From Oscillospiraceae bacterium (GTDB lineage Bacteria > Bacillota > Clostridia > Oscillospirales > Acutalibacteraceae): 8,436 nt of DNA. Every line of letters starts with the position of its first letter. The stretch's first letter is position 1. Location: contig WQRM01000062.1 in the NCBI GenBank assembly GCA_009786735.1, forward strand, positions 1 through 8,436, read 5' to 3'. Below, in pieces: positions 1 through 4,645 of the stretch. The translations under genes and the position numbers were made by a program. Below the pieces are notes generated by a model. The model worked only from the letters and a program-made list of their open reading frames with translations. It had not been told where the DNA came from and ran no database searches.

Positions 1-279
1 CATGAAGCACATCTCGAAGAGCGTATTTTCATGTCCGCAGAGGCCTGCTCGCAACGTTACCCCTCCATATAACCCAGCAAAACACCGTTTTTCGCGCACT
101 TTTTTGCGCGAAAATCAAGATTTTACGAAAAAAAGACAGAATTTTCTGTTTTTTGTGAAAATACAGGAAATTTTGTCTCGGGTTTTTAGGGTTTTGCGGG
201 GACGGTAAGAGGGCACGGCGAAACGACCGACCCCCACCGCAGGTGGCGAAAATTTGCACGAAAAAGTTCCGGAAAACGC
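1..279. other. Non-coding AT-rich region upstream of rnhA
   Basis: I see no convincing gene here; the short open frames lack ribosome binding sites and recognisable protein sequence. The stretch 81-180 is AT-rich and holds several small palindromes: a perfect 9-bp stem TTTTCGCGC (89-97) / GCGCGAAAA (106-114) with an 8-nt loop, AAAATC-AA-GATTTT just after it (111-124), and ACAGAA-TT-TTCTGT around 136-149. A 5-bp stem CCACC (234-238) / GGTGG (242-246) lies nearer to rnhA. The 9-bp stem could be a terminator for a gene outside the window, but no clean U-tract follows it. Confidence 0.55.
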
Positions 280-308
280 TTGCTTTTTGCCGCGCAATGT
301 GCTACAAT
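280..308 (+). promoter_or_regulatory. Candidate rnhA promoter (TTGCTT-17-TACAAT)
   Basis: A -35 like TTGCTT (280-285) and a -10 TACAAT (303-308) are separated by exactly 17 bp. The -10 ends only 6 nt before the rnhA ATG at 315, so a transcript starting 6-8 nt downstream would begin at or next to the start codon and be leaderless or nearly so. Confidence 0.6.
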
Positions 309-314
309 AAGAGT

Positions 315-746
<432 letters not shown>

Positions 747-959
747 GTGCCTGATTGAAGCGCCGGGCGGAGTAGGTTGTGGGTTGATGCGGGCAGGTGC
801 AAAATCCGCACCCCCAGTCGCCGCACCGCAGTGGTGCGATGTGCAGGTTTCGCTCGCGGCGACAGCCCCCCGCGCCCGCGCGAGGGCCGCTCAGGAAACG
901 GTTTTCTGCAAGTTTCATCAAGCCGCGGTGGGTTGGCGAACATATTTTTTATATAATGC
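747..959. other. Non-coding GC-rich intergenic region with palindromes
   Basis: No gene seen. Several short inverted repeats are present: GGTGC (796-800) / GCACC (808-812), CGCACC (822-827) / GGTGCG (833-838), and GTCGCCG (817-823) / CGGCGAC (857-863). They could help end the rnhA transcript, though none has a good U-tract. A lone TATAAT sits at 952-957 without a convincing -35. CGAACAT at 937-943 is one half of a Gram-positive LexA box; its partner is missing. Confidence 0.5.
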
Positions 960-988
960 TTGACAAGGCAATGGTTACCTGTTATAAT
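960..988 (+). promoter_or_regulatory. Consensus promoter for the small-peptide mRNA (element A)
   Basis: Perfect TTGACA (960-965), 17-bp spacer, perfect TATAAT (983-988). Transcription should start near 995 and cross the hydrophobic-peptide ORF to the stem-loop at 1113-1157. Confidence 0.88.
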
Positions 989-1030
989 GGACATGGTAGC
1001 GTTGTCTATACGGTAGGCGGCTAATTCTTG

Positions 1031-1048
1031 CCCCCGAAAGGGGGTGAT
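1031..1048 (+). promoter_or_regulatory. Shine-Dalgarno sequestered in a GAAA-capped hairpin (element A)
   Basis: CCCCC (1031-1035), GAAA (1036-1039) and GGGGG (1040-1044) form a GC-only stem with a GNRA tetraloop. The 3' strand is part of the ribosome binding site AGGGGGTGAT (1039-1048), which matches the ideal AGGAGGTGAT at 9 of 10 positions. The site is very strong but masked, as is usual for type I toxin mRNAs. It is conserved in element B. Confidence 0.78.
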
Positions 1049-1052
1049 CACT

Positions 1053-1130
1053 ATGCAATACTTAATCATGTTCGCAATTCTTTTGCTGCTGTTAAAAGAA
1101 CGTAGTGACAAAGAAATAGACCGCCCATAA
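1053..1130 (+). CDS. Small hydrophobic peptide, putative type I toxin (copy A)
   Basis: A 25-aa ORF, too short for usual gene callers. Residues 3-14 (Y3 to L14, almost all I/L/M/F/A) can form a single membrane-spanning helix, followed by a charged tail (K15, E16, R17, D19, K20, E21) ending in D23-R24-P25. The last codons form the 5' strand of the terminator stem. The start follows a near-consensus ribosome binding site. Copy B differs mainly by synonymous changes (CTG/CTT, TTA/TTG, GAA/GAG, GAC/GAT, CCA/CCG and TAA/TAG), plus one L/I and one I/S substitution and one inserted codon, which argues for selection on the peptide. The size and layout resemble Fst/Ldr and holin-like type I toxins of Firmicutes; membrane toxicity is inferred. 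I do not recognise the exact family. Confidence 0.72.
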   Translation: MQYLIMFAILLLLLKERSDKEIDRP

Positions 1131-1157
1131 GCCTGGTAAGCAGGGGCGGTCTATTTC
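1113..1157. terminator. Shared bidirectional stem-loop terminator (element A)
   Basis: Perfect 14-bp stem GAAATAGACCGCCC (1113-1126) / GGGCGGTCTATTTC (1144-1157), with a 17-nt loop that can close further through CCTG/CAGG. U-rich sequence flanks both sides, better on the minus strand (TATTTCTTTG). It lies between the two convergent promoters, so both RNAs should end here and overlap by about 45 nt. Confidence 0.8.
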
Positions 1158-1208
1158 AATCGTCGTTGTCTGGGGGGCTAGCCGCCTATACGGCAACGCT
1201 ATCCCTGT
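1113..1208 (-). ncRNA. Putative antisense antitoxin RNA (element A)
   Basis: Predicted transcript from the minus promoter at 1215-1243, starting near 1208 and ending at the shared stem-loop, about 95-105 nt. It has no plausible ORF. It is fully complementary to the 3' end of the peptide mRNA (1113-1157). Its 5' part carries CCGUAUAG, complementary to the mRNA leader, and a C6 run (from G6 at 1172-1177) able to pair with the GGGGG of the Shine-Dalgarno. The ends are inferred from promoter and terminator positions. Confidence 0.65.
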
Positions 1209-1214
1209 AATTCC

Positions 1215-1243
1215 ATTATATCATATTGTGATGCGGGTGTCAA
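1215..1243 (-). promoter_or_regulatory. Consensus antisense promoter (element A)
   Basis: Read on the minus strand: TTGACA (1243-1238), 17-bp spacer, TATAAT (1220-1215). Both hexamers are perfect. It points away from recA, back into element A, and starts 39 bp before the recA start codon. Confidence 0.85.
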
Positions 1244-1281
1244 GCAAAAAATTCACCAAAAGAGAACGAGGAGAGATTATT

Positions 1282-2370
1282 ATGCCAGCAGAAGACAAAC
1301 GCCGCGCCGCGCTAGAAACCGCGATGGCGCAAATTGAGAAAAGTTACGGCAAAGGCTCCATCATGCGCTTGGGCGACAACCAAGGCATGCAGGTGGGCTC
1401 GATCAGCACGGGCTCGCTGGGTCTGGATGCCGCGCTGGGCATTGGCGGATTGCCGCGCGGGCGCATCATCGAGATATACGGGCCTGAATCTTCGGGCAAA
1501 ACGACCCTTGCGCTGCATGCGGTGGCCGAGGCGCAAAAAGCCGGCGGCGAAGCGGCGTTCATTGATGCCGAGCACGCGCTTGACCCGGTGTATGCCGGTA
1601 AGCTGGGCGTGGACATTAACTCCCTGCTGGTTTCGCAGCCCGATAACGGCGAGCAAGCCCTCGAAATCGCCGAGGCACTGGTGCGCTCGAACGCCATTGA
1701 CATTGTGGTGGTGGACAGCGTGGCGGCGCTTGTGCCGCGCGCGGAAATCGAAGGCGAAATGGGCGACAGCCATGTGGGTCTGCATGCGCGGCTGATGAGC
1801 CAAGCGCTGCGCAAACTGGCCGGTCACATTGCGAAAAGCAACACGATTTTGATTTTCATCAACCAGCTGCGCGAGAAAATCGGCATCAGCTATGGCAACC
1901 CGGAGGTGACGACGGGTGGTCGTGCGCTGAAATTCTACGCCAGTGTGCGCATGGACGTGCGCCGCACCGAGCAGCTCAAGGGGCAGGGCGGCGAGTTCAT
2001 CGGCTCGCACACGCGGGTGAAAATTGTGAAGAACAAAGTCGCGCCGCCGTTCAAAGAAGCCGAGTTCGACATCTTCTATGGCAAGGGGATTTCGCGCGAC
2101 AGCGAGCTGCTTGACATGGCCATCAAGCGCGACATCATCAAGCGCAGCGGCGCGTGGTTTAGCTATGGCGAGCACCGCTGGCAGGGCCGCGAAAACGTGC
2201 GCCTGCACTTGGTCGATCATCCCGAGCTGATGGACGAAATTGTGGCGGTGATTCAAGGTGCGCCCAAAGAAGAACCCGCCCCCAAAGCCAAAGCAAAAGC
2301 GCCCGCGAAGTCCGTGAAGGGCAGCAAGGCGAGCTTGGATATTGTGGTGGATGATGATGACGAAATATAG
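1282..2370 (+). CDS. recA: Recombinase RecA
   Basis: Forms ATP-dependent filaments on single-stranded DNA, catalyses homologous pairing and strand exchange, and activates LexA self-cleavage. The 362-aa product is intact, with no intein. It has Walker A GPESSGKT (67-74), catalytic E97 in FIDAEHA, Walker B IVVVDS (D145), DNA-binding loop 1 around [10 protein letters not shown] (158-167), and loop 2 and its flank from NQLREKIG (194-201) to [12 protein letters not shown] (212-223). A Lys/Ala/Pro-rich linker (about 328-350) ends in an acidic tail DDDDEI typical of RecA C-termini. The ATG at 1282 is chosen over one at 1228: it follows GAGGAGAG (1267-1274) and begins at the usual N-terminus, while 1228 lies inside the antisense promoter. 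No complete LexA box or clear own promoter is seen between element A's terminator and the gene. Confidence 0.98.
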   Translation: MPAEDKRRAALETAMAQIEKSYGKGSIMRLGDNQGMQVGSISTGSLGLDAALGIGGLPRGRIIEIYGPESSGKTTLALHAVAEAQKAGGEAAFIDAEHALDPVYAGKLGVDINSLLVSQPDNGEQALEIAEALVRSNAIDIVVVDSVAALVPRAEIEGEMGDSHVGLHARLMSQALRKLAGHIAKSNTILIFINQLREKIGISYGNPEVTTGGRALKFYASVRMDVRRTEQLKGQGGEFIGSHTRVKIVKNKVAPPFKEAEFDIFYGKGISRDSELLDMAIKRDIIKRSGAWFSYGEHRWQGRENVRLHLVDHPELMDEIVAVIQGAPKEEPAPKAKAKAPAKSVKGSKASLDIVVDDDDEI

Positions 2371-2379
2371 CGAATAGCC

Positions 2380-2408
2380 TTGACAGGGCAATGATTACCT
2401 GTTATAAT
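2380..2408 (+). promoter_or_regulatory. Consensus promoter for the small-peptide mRNA (element B)
   Basis: Perfect TTGACA (2380-2385), 17-bp spacer, perfect TATAAT (2403-2408); expected start near 2415. The spacer differs from that of element A at only two positions. Confidence 0.88.
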
Positions 2409-2451
2409 GGTGATGGTAGCGTTGTCTATACGGTAGGCGGCTAATTCCTGC

Positions 2452-2469
2452 CCCCCGAAAGGGGGTGAT
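2452..2469 (+). promoter_or_regulatory. Shine-Dalgarno sequestered in a GAAA-capped hairpin (element B)
   Basis: CCCCC (2452-2456), GAAA (2457-2460) and GGGGG (2461-2465) repeat the structure of element A, with one extra C upstream. The ribosome binding site AGGGGGTGAT spans 2460-2469, and the ATG follows at 2474. Confidence 0.77.
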
Positions 2470-2473
2470 AGCT

Positions 2474-2554
2474 ATGCAATACTTAATCATGTTCGCAATT
2501 CTTTTGCTTATATTGAAAGAGCTTCGTAGTGATAAAGAATCAGACCGCCCGTAG
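2474..2554 (+). CDS. Small hydrophobic peptide, putative type I toxin (copy B)
   Basis: A 26-aa ORF homologous to the peptide of element A. The first 12 residues are identical ([12 protein letters not shown]), then I13-L14 and a charged tail K15-E16-L17-R18-S19-D20-K21-E22-S23-D24-R25-P26, with L17 inserted relative to copy A. A single membrane helix is likely over residues 3-14. The last codons (GAC CGC CCG TAG) are inside the terminator stem. Selection is suggested because most changes against copy A are synonymous and the frame survives a whole-codon insertion. Toxicity is inferred from architecture only. Confidence 0.7.
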   Translation: MQYLIMFAILLLILKELRSDKESDRP

Positions 2555-2581
2555 CCTGGCAGCTGCGCGGTCTGACTCTTT
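2534..2581. terminator. Shared bidirectional stem-loop terminator (element B)
   Basis: A 15-bp stem AAAGAATCAGACCGC (2534-2548) / GCGGTCTGACTCTTT (2567-2581) with one T-G wobble. Its outer part differs in sequence from the element A stem, yet pairing is kept by matching changes on both strands. It is flanked by A/T-rich runs on both sides. Confidence 0.78.
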
Positions 2582-2637
2582 GTAGTTAGTTTCGCTCAGT
2601 GGGGGGCTAGCCGCCTATACGGCAACGCTATCCCTGT
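2534..2637 (-). ncRNA. Putative antisense antitoxin RNA (element B)
   Basis: Predicted RNA of about 105 nt from the minus promoter at 2644-2672 to the shared stem-loop. As in A, it carries CCGUAUAG and a C6 run (from G6 at 2601-2606), complementary to the leader core and Shine-Dalgarno of the peptide mRNA. Its middle section differs from copy A, which may give some copy specificity. The shared cores would still allow cross-talk. Confidence 0.62.
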
Positions 2638-2643
2638 GTTTAC

Positions 2644-2672
2644 AGTATAGCATGTTGTCTGGCAAATGTCAA
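2644..2672 (-). promoter_or_regulatory. Antisense promoter (element B)
   Basis: Minus-strand TTGACA (2672-2667), 17-bp spacer, TATACT (2649-2644), one base off consensus. It fires away from recX into element B, and overlaps an upstream in-frame ATG at 2652 that I do not take as the recX start. Confidence 0.8.
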
Positions 2673-2696
2673 GAGTTTTTTCGCAGGGAGGGGCAG

Positions 2697-3176
2697 ATGG
2701 ACAATTTTGAGCCTTATGAACGCCTGTGGAATCGCGCGCTGTGGTATCTCGGGCGGCGTGACTATGGCACGGGCGAGCTGCGGCAAAAACTGCTGCGCCC
2801 AAGACCAAACAAGCCGCTGCCAAATGAAGATGACCTCGACCGAGCGATTGAACGGCTGGTGGAGCTTAATCTGCTGGACGACGAGCGCTATGCCCAACGG
2901 CTGGCCGAAAGCTATGCGCGCAAGGGCTATGGTCAGCGTGGGATTGACCAGCAATTGTATCGCCGCGGACTGAAAGAAGAAGCCCCGGAGCTCACGCAGG
3001 ATGACCCCGAACGCCTGGCCGAGCTGCTGCAAACACCGGCGTTCCAGCGCAAATTGGCCGACCCGGACAAGCATAAATCGCTGTTTGCGGCACTGCTGCG
3101 CCGCGGGTTTCGCCATGGCGACATTCGCACGGCGATGCGGGATTATTTAGCGGACGAGCTGGACTGCGACGACTGA
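2697..3176 (+). CDS. recX: Regulatory protein RecX
   Basis: RecX binds RecA filaments and modulates (usually limits) their assembly and strand exchange. The 159-aa all-helical product shows the tandem three-helix pattern of the family: first repeat around RALWYLGRRDYGTGELRQKL (residues 11-30); second around ERLVELNLLDDERYAQRL, then SYARKGYGQRGIDQQLYRRG; a degenerate third near the C-terminus with ALLRRGFRHGDIRTAM. LLDDERYA and the KGYG...I..L..RG segment are the clearest marks. The ATG at 2697 follows AGGGAGGGG (2685-2693); an in-frame ATG at 2652 adds 15 residues with no homology and no good ribosome binding site. It follows recA as often seen in bacteria, but element B lies between them with its own terminator, so simple recA-recX read-through may be limited. 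Confidence 0.9.
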   Translation: MDNFEPYERLWNRALWYLGRRDYGTGELRQKLLRPRPNKPLPNEDDLDRAIERLVELNLLDDERYAQRLAESYARKGYGQRGIDQQLYRRGLKEEAPELTQDDPERLAELLQTPAFQRKLADPDKHKSLFAALLRRGFRHGDIRTAMRDYLADELDCDD

Positions 3177-3184
3177 ATATTTTG

Positions 3185-3213
3185 TTGACAAGACGACGCT
3201 TTGCTGGTATAAT
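3185..3213 (+). promoter_or_regulatory. Consensus promoter in element C
   Basis: Perfect TTGACA (3185-3190), 17-bp spacer (3191-3207), perfect TATAAT (3208-3213); start expected near 3220. It could make a short RNA ending at the stem-loop at 3239-3271, or by read-through serve rimO and the genes after it. Confidence 0.82.
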
Positions 3214-3238
3214 GTAACTGGTGGGCGGCGAATAAAAA

Positions 3239-3271
3239 AGACCGCCCATAGCCTGGACGCAGGGGCGGTCT
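3239..3271. terminator. Stem-loop terminator in element C
   Basis: Perfect 9-bp stem AGACCGCCC (3239-3247) / GGGCGGTCT (3263-3271), extended after one A-A mismatch by three A-T pairs. GGGCGG at 3223-3228, just upstream, could pair with the CCGCCC of the left strand and compete with the terminator. The stem is shorter than in A and B, and no strong U-tract follows on the plus strand, so read-through into rimO is plausible. Confidence 0.65.
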
Positions 3272-3313
3272 ATTTGATGTCAAGGGTATTTTTTTTGGAA
3301 AGTGAGCAAGCAC

Positions 3314-4645
3314 ATGCCGATTCTTAAACGCAAGCCCAAGGTGCAAAAAATCGCGTTGATCAGCCTTGGCTGCCCGAAAAATCAAGTGAACGCCGAACGC
3401 ATGATGCATGATCTGCAGGCGGCGGGCTTCGCGGTTGCGGAGTCGGTCTACCACGGCGCGGACGCGGTGATTGTGAACACCTGCGGCTTTGTGGATGACG
3501 CGAAGAAAGAGGCCATCGACAGCATTTTGGAGATGGCGCAGCTGAAAGCCGAGGGCACGGTGAGCAAGATTTTGGTCACCGGCTGCATGGCGCAGCGCTA
3601 CCAAGACGAGATTCTTGCGGAGATTCCCGAGGTGGACGGCGTGTTGGGGCTGGGCGCGAACGATAGCATTGTGGCGCACATGCAGGCGCTGCTGGGCGGT
3701 GCGGCGGTGGCGGAAAGCCCCGACATCAGCTGCCTGCAATTGGGCGGCGAGCGCAAGCTGCTGTCGCCCGGGCACTGGGCCTATTTGCAGATTGCGGACG
3801 GCTGCAACAACTGCTGCAGCTACTGCGCGATTCCCGGCATTCGTGGGCCGTTTCGCCACCGTGCGGCGGAGGATATTCTGGCTGAAGCCGAGGCACTTTG
3901 CGCGGCCGGTGCACGGGAGCTTGTGCTGATTGCGCAGGACGTGACGGCTTACCCCGGTTTGCCCGCGCTGCTGCAACAACTGTGCCAAGTGGAGCCGCTG
4001 CAGTGGCTGCGCCTGCTGTATTGCTACCCCGACGAAATCACGGATGAGCTCATCGCGGTGATGGCAGCCGAGCCGAAAATCGTCAAGTATATCGACCTGC
4101 CGCTGCAGCACGCCGACGACCGCATTCTGGCGGCGATGGGGCGGCGCGGCACGCAGGCGGATATCGCCAACGTGTTGGACAAGCTGCGCGCTGCGATGCC
4201 GGACATCGCTGTGCGCACGACGTTCATTTGCGGCTTCCCCGGCGAAGACGAGGCGGCGTTTGAGACCCTTGCGGAGTTCGTGGCACAGCAGAAGTTCACG
4301 CACATGGGCGCGTTTGCGTTTTCGCCGCAAGATGGCACGCCCGCCGCCACGTTCCCCGACCAAGTTGACCCGGAAATCGCGCAACAACGGGTGGAGATTC
4401 TCACCCAGCAGCAGGCGGAAATTGCGCTGCAGCACAAAGAGAGCCTGGCGGGGCAACGCACGCAAGCGATGGTGGAGGCGCACGACCCCTACACCGACAG
4501 CTACCTTGCACGCACCGCTGCGGACGCGCCGGAGATTGACGGCATGCTGGCGTTCACCAGCCCGCGGCATCTGCAGCCCGGCGACATTGCGCAGGTGCAA
4601 ATTATCGGCATGAAAGAAGACATCCTCATCGGAAAAACGCTATGA
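3314..4645 (+). CDS. rimO: Ribosomal protein S12 methylthiotransferase RimO
   Basis: Radical-SAM enzyme with two [4Fe-4S] clusters that adds a methylthio group to the conserved aspartate of ribosomal protein S12. The 443-aa product has the N-terminal MTTase domain with cluster cysteines C20 (SLGCPKN), C57 (VNTCGFVD) and C91 (VTGCMAQ), the radical-SAM motif CxxxCxxC at C164/C168/C171, and a C-terminal TRAM-like region from about residue 375. SLGCPKN and CAIPGIRGPFRHR favour RimO over the tRNA enzyme MiaB. After AQDVTAY the usual spacer before the helix is shorter than I would expect. The ATG at 3314 follows GGAAAG (3297-3302); a GTG at 3302 would overlap that site. The stop overlaps the next gene's start in ATGA. 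Confidence 0.94.
   Translation: MPILKRKPKVQKIALISLGCPKNQVNAERMMHDLQAAGFAVAESVYHGADAVIVNTCGFVDDAKKEAIDSILEMAQLKAEGTVSKILVTGCMAQRYQDEILAEIPEVDGVLGLGANDSIVAHMQALLGGAAVAESPDISCLQLGGERKLLSPGHWAYLQIADGCNNCCSYCAIPGIRGPFRHRAAEDILAEAEALCAAGARELVLIAQDVTAYPGLPALLQQLCQVEPLQWLRLLYCYPDEITDELIAVMAAEPKIVKYIDLPLQHADDRILAAMGRRGTQADIANVLDKLRAAMPDIAVRTTFICGFPGEDEAAFETLAEFVAQQKFTHMGAFAFSPQDGTPAATFPDQVDPEIAQQRVEILTQQQAEIALQHKESLAGQRTQAMVEAHDPYTDSYLARTAADAPEIDGMLAFTSPRHLQPGDIAQVQIIGMKEDILIGKTL

Larger units (their letters stand above)
997..1201. repeat. Inverted arms with a direct-repeat core (element A)
   Basis: The left arm (997-1023) and right arm (1179-1201) are inverted copies: TAGCGTTG and TAGGCGGCTA pair with their complements. 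The central CTATACGG (1006-1013 and 1186-1193) instead has the same orientation in both arms. Because of this, the plus RNA (GUCUAUACGGUA, 1004-1015) and the minus RNA (UGCCGUAUAGGC, from 1195-1184) can pair over 12 nt with two G-U wobbles, although they do not otherwise overlap there. Confidence 0.75.
960..1243. repeat. Repeat element A: putative type I toxin-antitoxin cassette
   Basis: A 284-bp unit bounded by TTGACA (960-965) and its inverse TGTCAA (1238-1243). It holds, in order, a plus-strand promoter, an inverted-repeat arm, a hairpin covering a Shine-Dalgarno, a 25-codon ORF, a bidirectional stem-loop, the second arm, and a minus-strand promoter. A close copy (element B) lies on the other side of recA, and a shortened copy (C) lies after recX. 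The two convergent promoters and shared terminator are the layout of par/Fst-like antisense-regulated loci. It could also be mobilised as a MITE-like unit, but no target-site duplication is visible. Confidence 0.75.
2380..2672. repeat. Repeat element B: second copy of the toxin-antitoxin cassette
   Basis: A 293-bp copy of element A, starting 9 bp after the recA stop and ending 24 bp before the recX start. The first ~130 bp, from the promoter to the middle of the peptide ORF, is nearly identical to A. About 37 bp spanning the G6 run and right arm is also identical to A. The peptide tail, terminator stem and right-hand spacer have diverged. Bounded by TTGACA (2380-2385) and TGTCAA (2667-2672). 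Its central CTATACGG cores are at 2426-2433 and 2615-2622, and the inverted arms at 2417-2443 and 2608-2630. Confidence 0.75.
3185..3283. repeat. Element C: internally deleted copy of the A/B repeat
   Basis: A 99-bp derivative bounded by TTGACA (3185-3190) and TGTCAA (3278-3283), 8 bp after the recX stop. It keeps the plus promoter, a fragment of the leader (GGTGGGCGGCGAA, compare GGTAGGCGGCTAA in A) and the terminator with its conserved loop ATAGCCTGG...CAGGGGCGG. The peptide ORF, hairpin-masked Shine-Dalgarno, right arm and antisense -10 are missing. Any RNA made would be about 55-65 nt and non-coding. Confidence 0.72.

Noticed and set aside
2..208. 68-aa open frame at the left edge
   Set aside because: No ribosome binding site, low-complexity Phe/Lys-rich sequence from AT-rich palindromes, no family resemblance.
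937..943. LexA (SOS) box upstream of recA
   Set aside because: Only one half-site, CGAACAT; the expected inverted GTTC half is absent at the right spacing, and none was found closer to recA.
1228..1281. Upstream in-frame ATG for recA
   Set aside because: It lies within the antisense promoter, has no ribosome binding site, and the added 18 residues are not RecA-like.
1312..2391. 359-aa minus-strand open frame opposite recA
   Set aside because: Shadow of recA in GC-rich coding DNA; His/Arg-rich composition with no motifs. The same applies to long minus frames opposite rimO (3143-4600) and the topoisomerase gene (6341-8053).
960..2672. CRISPR array, tRNA or attachment site explanation for the repeats
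   Set aside because: There are only two full, widely separated copies with internal promoters and an ORF; no regular spacers and no tRNA cloverleaf.
2652..2696. Upstream in-frame ATG for recX
   Set aside because: Inside the antisense promoter spacer of element B; a strong ribosome binding site precedes the ATG at 2697.
3185..3283. A third functional toxin copy in element C
   Set aside because: There is no start codon with the masked ribosome binding site and no hydrophobic ORF; stops occur soon after any candidate start.
3302..3313. GTG start for rimO, 4 residues longer
   Set aside because: It overlaps the GGAAAG ribosome binding site that fits the ATG at 3314.
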